From an uncultured Gemmatimonadales bacterium (lineage in GTDB: Bacteria; Gemmatimonadota; Gemmatimonadetes; Longimicrobiales; Gaopeijiaceae): 24,278 bases of DNA. Every line of letters starts with the position of its first letter. Position 1 is the first letter of the stretch. The notes beneath the pieces were generated by a model. That model made no database searches and was not told the DNA's origin. It saw nothing but the letters and a program-made list of their open reading frames with translations. Positions 19,821-24,278 of this stretch are shown here, one piece after another. The DNA lies in assembly GCA_937983085.1 (NCBI GenBank), contig CALJKZ010000674.1, positions 1-24,278 on the forward strand. Direction: 5' to 3'. Made by a program: the position numbers and the translations under genes.

Positions 19821-22541
19821 TCAGTCCGCCTGCAGAGCCTCCCGTGGATCGACGCGCGTCGCTCGTCTCGCGGGAAGCACGCCCGCCACCATCGCCGCCG
19901 CCAGCAGGGTGGCGGAGACCATGGCGTAGGTCAGCGGATCCCGCCCCGAGACGCGGAAGAGCAGGGGCTCGACGTACCCTGCCAGCGCCGCGGCGATGAC
20001 GAGACCGATCCCGATGCCGACGCCGGCCAGGACTAGCGCCTGCCGTAGGATCATGCCCACGATCCTGTTCCGGTCGGCACCCAGGGCCGACCGCACGCCG
20101 ATCTCGTGACGCCGAAGGGCCACGTCGAAGGCGAGAGTGCTGTAGAGCCCCCACGCGGCTACCACGAGAGCCAGCAGCCCGAACACCGTGAACATGGAGG
20201 CACCCAGCCGCCACGAGCGAAGCTGGGGCTCGACGTAGCTATTCAGCGGATCTGCGGCGACGAAGCGGATCTGGCTCGACGCCGATCGCGCCTCGCCACG
20301 GATCCGGTTCAGGGCGATGGCGGCGTCGTCGGATCGGACGCGGACCATGAGGGCCTGGGGGGGACCCTGAAACGCCGGGTGACCCTGATTCACGTAGTAG
20401 AGGAAGTGATCGTCTTCTACCAGCGACTGCCGGCGGTGGTTCTCGACGACGCCCACCACCTGCGTGCACGTTCCGTCCTCCAGATCGTCGAAGAGGAGGC
20501 ACTGCCCGACGGCGCTCTCCTCCGGCCAGATGGCTCGTGCCATGCTCTCGCTCAGCACCGCCACGGGGGGAGCGCCGGAAGCCTCGTCCTGGGCCTCGAT
20601 GCCTCGCCCCTCGACGATGGTGAGTGCCATGGTCTCGAAGTAGCCGGCGCCGACCTTGTTCACGTACGGGCCCCCATTGTGGTGCTTCGGGATGGAGTCT
20701 CGACCGGGCACGCGCGGTTGTCCGAGGCTTATGCTCGAGCGGAAGGGCACCGTGTAGGTGAGAGCGGTGGAGGCGATGTCGGGAAGCCGACCGACGGTGG
20801 ACTGCACCTCTCCGTAGATCCGGGCGCGGACATCGCCCGGCAGCGTCTCGTTCCATTCCAGGGTCGTGACCACCAGCCCGTCGGTGTCGTAGCCCAGATC
20901 CACTTCCTGCGCCCGGTCGAGGCTCTGGACGAAGAGGCCGGCCCCCACCAGGAGGACCACCGACAGGGCGGCCTGGGCGAGCAGGAGGGGTGCCCTGAAA
21001 CGCGAGCGCCCATCGGCGCCGGACCGGGCTCCGGCTCGGAGGACCTCTCCGGGCTCTCCTCGCGCCGACTGGAGGGCGGGGATGAGACCCGTCACGAGAC
21101 CCGCCGCCAACGTTGCCATGAGCGTGAAGACGAGCAGGCGACCCCCCAGGCCCGTGTCGTTGAACGCTACATCGGGCAGGAGCGCTTGATGCACCGCGTC
21201 GCCGAGGAACCGTCCCACGGCGACGGCGGCCACCGCGCCGAGCCCGGCAAGAACGAGACTCTCCACGACGGAGTCGCGGACCAACTGCCAGCGCCCGACG
21301 CCCAGGGTGAGGCGCACGGCCGTCTCCCGCCGTCGTCGCAACGATCGGGCGAGGAGGAGATTCGCCACGTTGAAGCAGGCGATGAGCAGAACGACCAGGG
21401 ATACGCCGGCCAGCCATCGAGCCACGCTGGACTCGCTGCTCGCCGTCGGCCCGCGTGCCGCGATGACGGACGAGACGAGGATCTGGGCGCCCTCGTCGTA
21501 GCGGTCCTCGGCGATCATCTCCGCGCGACCGCCTCGATGGGCCGCCGTGGCCTCGGCTGCCGCTGCCTCGATGCTCGTACCCGGGGCGAGGCGCGCCACC
21601 GCCTTGATCCAGTACCAACCGCGGTGGTCCCTCCACTGCGCCTCGCCACCGTTCTCGATGGTCTTGGAAACCGAGGCGGGGACCCAGAGATCCACCGGAC
21701 TCAGCTGAGGCCCGGTGAAGCCGGCGGGGGCGATGCCGATGACGGTGTACGCTCCCTGGTCGATGTCCAGCGTGGAGCCGAGGACGGAGGGATCAGACCC
21801 CATCTCCCGTTCCCAGAACTCACGCGCAAGCACCACGGTGGGGGGTGCACCCACCGCGTCCTCGTCGGCGGTGAAGAAGCGACCCCGGTACGGCTCCACA
21901 CCGAGGAGGGCGAAGAGGGACGCCGTGGCCTCGACCGCACGGACCTGGCGGGCGCCGGGCCCTCGACCGAGGGTCTTCTCCATGGGCTCTGTGTAGCCGG
22001 CGACGGCATCGAAGGCGCCGACGTCGTCGAAATCCAGCAGGTCCGGGTACGTCACCGTGCTGCCGGTGAAGACGTCGCCGTTGAAGCCCACGCGACGCAC
22101 GCGGAGCAGCTTCACGTCGTCGGCCGCCACGACGCGCTGTGGAGGGCTCAGGAGCAGGCGGTCGACCACGCCGAACATCACCGCGTTGGCGCCGATGCCC
22201 AGGGCCAGGATGGAGACCACCGAGACGGTGAATCCGGGCGAACGTCGAAGACCCCGCCACACGAAAGCCAACGTCCGTCCCCACGCGTCCAATCGCTCGC
22301 TGCGCTCCCTCATCCTCACCCTCCCATGATCGATGGCCTTCAGTGCCGCCCGATACGCCCGCTCGTCTCCGAAACGGATCCTGGCCCGTCGCCGCGCCTC
22401 CTCCTCCCCCATCCCGTCCCTTCGGTAGGCGCGCACCGCCTCCTCGAAATGGTGGTCGATCTCGTCGTCGATCTCCCGCTCCACCCGGGACGTGAACACG
22501 TCCAGACGCAGCAGACGACGGACTCCCCGAGGCAGGCGCAC
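19821..22541 (-). CDS. ADOP-type orphan permease 3
   Basis: This 906-residue ADOP permease begins with a different prefix type from copies 1 and 2: RLDVFTSRVEREIDDEIDHH through EEEARRRARIRFGDE (residues about 12-60), a soluble helical region. The first membrane segment is at about 101-130 (SPGFTVSVVSILALGIGANA), followed by the periplasmic MacB-like domain. The first helix set has CFNVANLLLARSLRRRRETAV, and the second unit ends in VALRRHEIGVRSALGADRN, FRVSGRDPLTYAMVSATLL and LPARRATRVDPREALQAD. It starts at GTG 22541, one base after the PadR 3 TGA (TGACGTG), so translation is tightly coupled. In the periplasmic region a CLLFDDLEDGTC segment could form a disulfide. No ATPase lies beside it; the substrate is unknown. 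Confidence 0.9.
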   Translation of the reverse strand: MRLPRGVRRLLRLDVFTSRVEREIDDEIDHHFEEAVRAYRRDGMGEEEARRRARIRFGDERAYRAALKAIDHGRVRMRERSERLDAWGRTLAFVWRGLRRSPGFTVSVVSILALGIGANAVMFGVVDRLLLSPPQRVVAADDVKLLRVRRVGFNGDVFTGSTVTYPDLLDFDDVGAFDAVAGYTEPMEKTLGRGPGARQVRAVEATASLFALLGVEPYRGRFFTADEDAVGAPPTVVLAREFWEREMGSDPSVLGSTLDIDQGAYTVIGIAPAGFTGPQLSPVDLWVPASVSKTIENGGEAQWRDHRGWYWIKAVARLAPGTSIEAAAAEATAAHRGGRAEMIAEDRYDEGAQILVSSVIAARGPTASSESSVARWLAGVSLVVLLIACFNVANLLLARSLRRRRETAVRLTLGVGRWQLVRDSVVESLVLAGLGAVAAVAVGRFLGDAVHQALLPDVAFNDTGLGGRLLVFTLMATLAAGLVTGLIPALQSARGEPGEVLRAGARSGADGRSRFRAPLLLAQAALSVVLLVGAGLFVQSLDRAQEVDLGYDTDGLVVTTLEWNETLPGDVRARIYGEVQSTVGRLPDIASTALTYTVPFRSSISLGQPRVPGRDSIPKHHNGGPYVNKVGAGYFETMALTIVEGRGIEAQDEASGAPPVAVLSESMARAIWPEESAVGQCLLFDDLEDGTCTQVVGVVENHRRQSLVEDDHFLYYVNQGHPAFQGPPQALMVRVRSDDAAIALNRIRGEARSASSQIRFVAADPLNSYVEPQLRSWRLGASMFTVFGLLALVVAAWGLYSTLAFDVALRRHEIGVRSALGADRNRIVGMILRQALVLAGVGIGIGLVIAAALAGYVEPLLFRVSGRDPLTYAMVSATLLAAAMVAGVLPARRATRVDPREALQAD

Positions 22542-22542
22542 G

Positions 22543-22884
22543 TCAGCTCCCGGCCTCGCGGCCGAGCACCTTGAAGACGGCGTCCGCGTAGCGGGCCCAC
22601 TCCCCCTTGGCCCGTTCCAATTCGGCCCGTCCGTCGTCGGTCAGGGCGTAGTACTTCGCACGCCGGTTGTTCTCCGAGACACCCCACTCCGAGTCGAGCC
22701 ATCCGCGCTTGTGCATTCGGTGCAGCGACGTGTACAGGGCTCCATCCTCAACCTCGAGGGTCCCGTCGGTAGTCTGCCGGATCCACTCGGCCACGCCGTA
22801 CCCATGACGCGATTCGCCGGCGACGGCCTTGAGCACCAGGACGTCGAGCGTCCCCTGCAGGAGGCTCATCTGCTTCTTCGTCAT
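22543..22884 (-). CDS. PadR-family repressor 3 (acidobacterial PadR subtype)
   Basis: The 113-residue protein has the typical subtype start: MSLLQGTLDVLVLKAV, then SRHGYGVAEWIRQTT, the recognition region DGALYTSLHRMHKRGWLDSEW, a wing NNRRAKYYALTDDGRAEL, and a C-terminal helix (WARYADAVFKVLG). This is the form usually paired with ADOP permeases (TIGR03433 type). ATG 22884 is chosen over ATG 22869 because AGGTGA precedes it and the length then matches PadR 4. That ribosome site overlaps the promoter-distal operator, so repressor binding and translation start share bases. The gene is directly upstream of ADOP permease 3 and divergent from PadR 4. Confidence 0.9.
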   Translation of the reverse strand: MTKKQMSLLQGTLDVLVLKAVAGESRHGYGVAEWIRQTTDGTLEVEDGALYTSLHRMHKRGWLDSEWGVSENNRRAKYYALTDDGRAELERAKGEWARYADAVFKVLGREAGS

Positions 22885-22889
22885 GGTCA

Positions 22890-22904
22890 CCTGAAATGTT
22901 GAGG
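22890..22904 (-). promoter_or_regulatory. PadR 3 operator, promoter-distal copy
   Basis: CCTGAA-ATG-TTGAGG on the + strand, an inverted repeat with one mismatch. It is the partner of the perfect copy at 22941-22957, with centres 52 bases apart (five helical turns), and it overlaps the PadR 3 ribosome site. Confidence 0.65.
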
Positions 22905-22916
22905 GGAGAGGGGCCG

Positions 22917-22937
22917 AAAAAAGCCCGCCTCGGCGGG
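22917..22937 (-). terminator. intrinsic-terminator-like hairpin in the PadR 3 leader
   Basis: On the minus strand CCCGCC-GA-GGCGGG is followed by C and six T residues, the shape of a Rho-independent terminator, though with a short stem. No minus-strand gene lies upstream, since the next gene is divergent. The hairpin therefore sits between the predicted PadR 3 promoter and its start codon, with an operator on each side. It could cause premature termination (attenuation) of the PadR 3/ADOP 3 mRNA. Confidence 0.6.
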
Positions 22938-22940
22938 TTG

Positions 22941-22957
22941 CCCTGAAATGTTCAGGG
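22941..22957 (-). promoter_or_regulatory. PadR 3 operator, promoter-proximal copy
   Basis: Inverted repeat CCCTGAA-ATG-TTCAGGG with perfect 7-base arms. It overlaps the predicted transcription start, immediately after the candidate -10. Confidence 0.7.
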
Positions 22958-22958
22958 G

Positions 22959-22987
22959 AACATGGGATGCGACGACGTTCGACGCAA
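22959..22987 (-). promoter_or_regulatory. candidate promoter of the PadR 3/ADOP 3 operon
   Basis: Minus strand: TTGCGT (22987-22982), a 17-base spacer, CATGTT (22964-22959). The hexamers match the consensus weakly, but spacing and placement next to the perfect operator are right. Confidence 0.35.
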
Positions 22988-22988
22988 T

Positions 22989-23041
22989 GGGTGCTCGATG
23001 CTCCGGGGCGGGGGAGCTTCCGTTCCAACCTTCGAGCACCC
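22989..23041. repeat. 10-base inverted repeat in the divergent intergenic region
   Basis: GGGTGCTCGA (22989-22998) pairs exactly with TCGAGCACCC (23032-23041). Inside the loop a second pair GCTCC (23000-23004) and GGAGC (23013-23017) forms. The element lies between the control regions of cassettes 3 and 4. It has no T-run, so it is not an evident terminator. It could be a bidirectional insulator, a protein site, or a mobile-element scar. Confidence 0.5.
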
Positions 23042-23052
23042 CTGCTGGTCTT

Positions 23053-23088
23053 ATACCTTGTAATCTTAGGGATGTGACCCTAAGGTAT
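23053..23088 (+). promoter_or_regulatory. nested palindrome, candidate PadR 4 operator
   Basis: CTTAGGG (23065-23071) pairs with CCCTAAG (23078-23084) across a 6-base gap. ATACCTT (23053-23059) pairs with AAGGTAT (23082-23088). The right arm CCCTAAGGTAT is continuous; the left arm has the same bases split by an 8-base insertion. The site is about 60 bases upstream of the PadR 4 start. Confidence 0.65.
23058..23086 (+). promoter_or_regulatory. candidate promoter of the PadR 4/ADOP 4 operon
   Basis: TTGTAA (23058-23063), a 17-base spacer filled by the inner palindrome, then TAAGGT (23081-23086). The layout matches the PadR 2 promoter, with the operator in the spacer. Confidence 0.45.
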
Positions 23089-23145
23089 GGGTGCCGTCGC
23101 GTTCACGCTGGAGCTGCGGCGCCACCCCGAACCCTGGATCAAGTC

Positions 23146-23487
23146 ATGAGCCGGCAGTCTCTGGAGCTCCTCAAGGGCACCCTCGACATCGTCATCCTGA
23201 AGACCCTGGAAACGGGACCCCGTCACGGATACGGGATCTCGCGCTGGGTGCGGGATGCCACCGGTGAGGATCTGTCCATCGATGAGGGGGCCCTGTATCC
23301 GGCGCTTCGACGCCTGGAGAAGCGCGGCTTCGTCGAATCGGAATGGGGCGTCTCGGACACCGGGAGGGACGCCAAGTTCTACCGGCTGACGCGCGACGGC
23401 GAGAAGGAGCTCGCGTCCGCGGTCGACACGTGGGAGCGCTACGTCTCGGCCATGTCACGGGTCCTTGGAGCGGCGAGCAGCGCGTGA
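23146..23487 (+). CDS. PadR-family repressor 4 (acidobacterial PadR subtype)
   Basis: The 113-residue protein is of the same subtype and length as PadR 3: SLELLKGTLDIVILKTL, RHGYGISRWVRDAT, the recognition segment DEGALYPALRRLEKRGFVES, wing GRDAKFYRLTRDGEKEL, and a C-terminal WERYVSAMSRVLG helix. ATG 23146 is chosen over an in-frame upstream start because the added residues would read through the operator. A weak GGAT lies before it. Its TGA overlaps the GTG of the permease by four bases. It is transcribed away from cassette 3. Confidence 0.9.
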   Translation: MSRQSLELLKGTLDIVILKTLETGPRHGYGISRWVRDATGEDLSIDEGALYPALRRLEKRGFVESEWGVSDTGRDAKFYRLTRDGEKELASAVDTWERYVSAMSRVLGAASSA

Positions 23488-24278
23488 CTGAGGACCGGGC
23501 GCGGCGCGCGGAGGCATCGAGGAACGTGGACCGCAGGCGGATCCTGTCGAAGGCCACGATTCGAGACGACGTCGAGCGGGAGTTGCAGGCCCATGTACGC
23601 ATGCGGGCAGACGAGCTGGTGGCTGCGGGGTGGGTGGAAGAGGAAGCGCTGGCGGAGGCGATGCGCCTCCTCGGCGACCGGCCGAAGCTGGCCGACGAGT
23701 GCGTGGAGATCACGAAGAGTCATCAACGGGCGGTGAGGAGGACGAAGGCCATGGACGACATCATTCAGGACATCAGATACGGACTGCGCACCATCGCACG
23801 GAGCCCGGGATTCGCCCTCGTCGCGATCCTGACCCTCGCGCTGGGGATCGGCGCCAACACCGCCATGTTCTCCGTCGTCGACGGGGTGCTCCTCGAGTCC
23901 CTGCCCTATCCCGACCCCGAGGAGCTGGTGGACATCACCGAGCGCCGACAGGACGGTGGGTCGATGTCGGCGGCGTGGCTCAACTTCGTGGACTGGAGGG
24001 AGCAGAGCACCGCCTTCGACGAGATGTTCGCCTATACCGCCTTCCCCACGACGGTCATCGGAGGAGACGACCCCGTCACCGCCAACGTGGCCATGGTGTC
24101 CCAGGGGATCTGGTCCGTCTTCGGGGTCACTCCCCTCCAGGGACGCCTCACCATCGAGGCGGACCATGTGGTGGGAGGGCCGGCCGTGGTGGTGGTCAGC
24201 GAGGGCTACTGGCGGAATCAGCTGGGAGGGCGATCGCTGGACGAGGTGCGTCTGGACCTCAACGGTGCCCGGGCCTCG
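23484..24278 (+). CDS. ADOP-type orphan permease 4, 3' end beyond the window
   Basis: From GTG 23484 (overlapping the PadR 4 stop as GTGA) the frame is open for 265 codons to the window edge. Residues about 25-75 are the same prefix type as permease 3: TIRDDVERELQAHVRMRADE and EEEALAEAMRLLGDR. The first membrane segment is at about 107-135 (SPGFALVAILTLALGIGANT), then VVDGVLLESLPYPDPEELV, the usual entry to the periplasmic MacB-like domain. The visible part continues into that domain (SQGIWSVFGVTPLQGRL, VVVVSEGYWRNQLGG). No frameshift is seen. The second permease unit and the stop are outside the window. Confidence 0.88.
   Translation, partial: MTEDRARRAEASRNVDRRRILSKATIRDDVERELQAHVRMRADELVAAGWVEEEALAEAMRLLGDRPKLADECVEITKSHQRAVRRTKAMDDIIQDIRYGLRTIARSPGFALVAILTLALGIGANTAMFSVVDGVLLESLPYPDPEELVDITERRQDGGSMSAAWLNFVDWREQSTAFDEMFAYTAFPTTVIGGDDPVTANVAMVSQGIWSVFGVTPLQGRLTIEADHVVGGPAVVVVSEGYWRNQLGGRSLDEVRLDLNGARAS

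Noticed and set aside
20106..22574. 822-codon open frame on the + strand opposite ADOP permease 3
   Set aside because: Translation is low-complexity Gly/Arg/His/Asp-rich with no domain pattern; it is the usual antisense shadow of a high-GC gene. The minus-strand frame has clear family motifs.

Overview
The window is high-GC bacterial DNA from an uncultured-type lineage, most likely Gemmatimonadota or Acidobacteriota. The main evidence is four copies of a two-gene cassette, a PadR-family repressor followed by an ADOP-type permease ('Acidobacterial duplicated orphan permease', a double MacB/FtsX-like permease with no ATPase gene beside it). A large secreted Asp-box (VPS10/sortilin-like) protein fits the same phyla. 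No RNA gene, CRISPR array, transposase or integrase was seen.

Layout. 1-1682 (+): the end of an alpha/beta hydrolase interrupted by an in-frame amber codon, then a two-gene unit of a small membrane coiled-coil protein and an exported beta-rich protein. 1699-3447: an 86-base orphan fragment of a permease 3' end, a TerC-PGPGW membrane protein of visibly lower GC, and a broken second copy of the hydrolase tail. 3492-6471 (-): PadR/ADOP cassette 1. 6638-9745 (+): Asp-box protein. 9866-10867 (-): alpha/beta hydrolase, divergent from a three-gene + operon (small membrane protein, exported protein, Rossmann-fold protein; 10944-12647). 12655-13239 (-): unrecognised exported protein with a good sigma70-like promoter. 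13343-13474 (-): orphan tail of another ADOP permease. 13489-16498 (-): cassette 2. 16652-19705 (-): three-domain fusion of an APH-type kinase, an M23 (LytM) domain and a class III PLP enzyme. 19821-22884 (-): cassette 3. 23146-24278 (+): cassette 4, cut by the window end and divergent from cassette 3.

The genes within each cassette are overlapping or 1-4 bases apart, so repressor and permease should be made together. Upstream of each PadR gene is a palindrome of different sequence from the other three. In cassettes 2 and 4 the palindrome fills the 17-base spacer of a candidate promoter. In cassette 3 two palindromes flank an intrinsic-terminator-like hairpin in the predicted leader. The simplest reading is four parallel autorepressed permease operons, each with its own operator. 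Repeated ADOP and hydrolase tails show that the region has been reshaped by duplication and recombination at permease 3' ends.

The most distinctive protein is the 1017-residue fusion. Its kinase part resembles hydroxylysine kinase and its PLP part resembles ethanolamine-phosphate/phosphohydroxylysine phospho-lyases, which suggests consecutive steps of amino-alcohol breakdown in one chain. All functional statements come from reading translations and motifs by eye; no database search was run.
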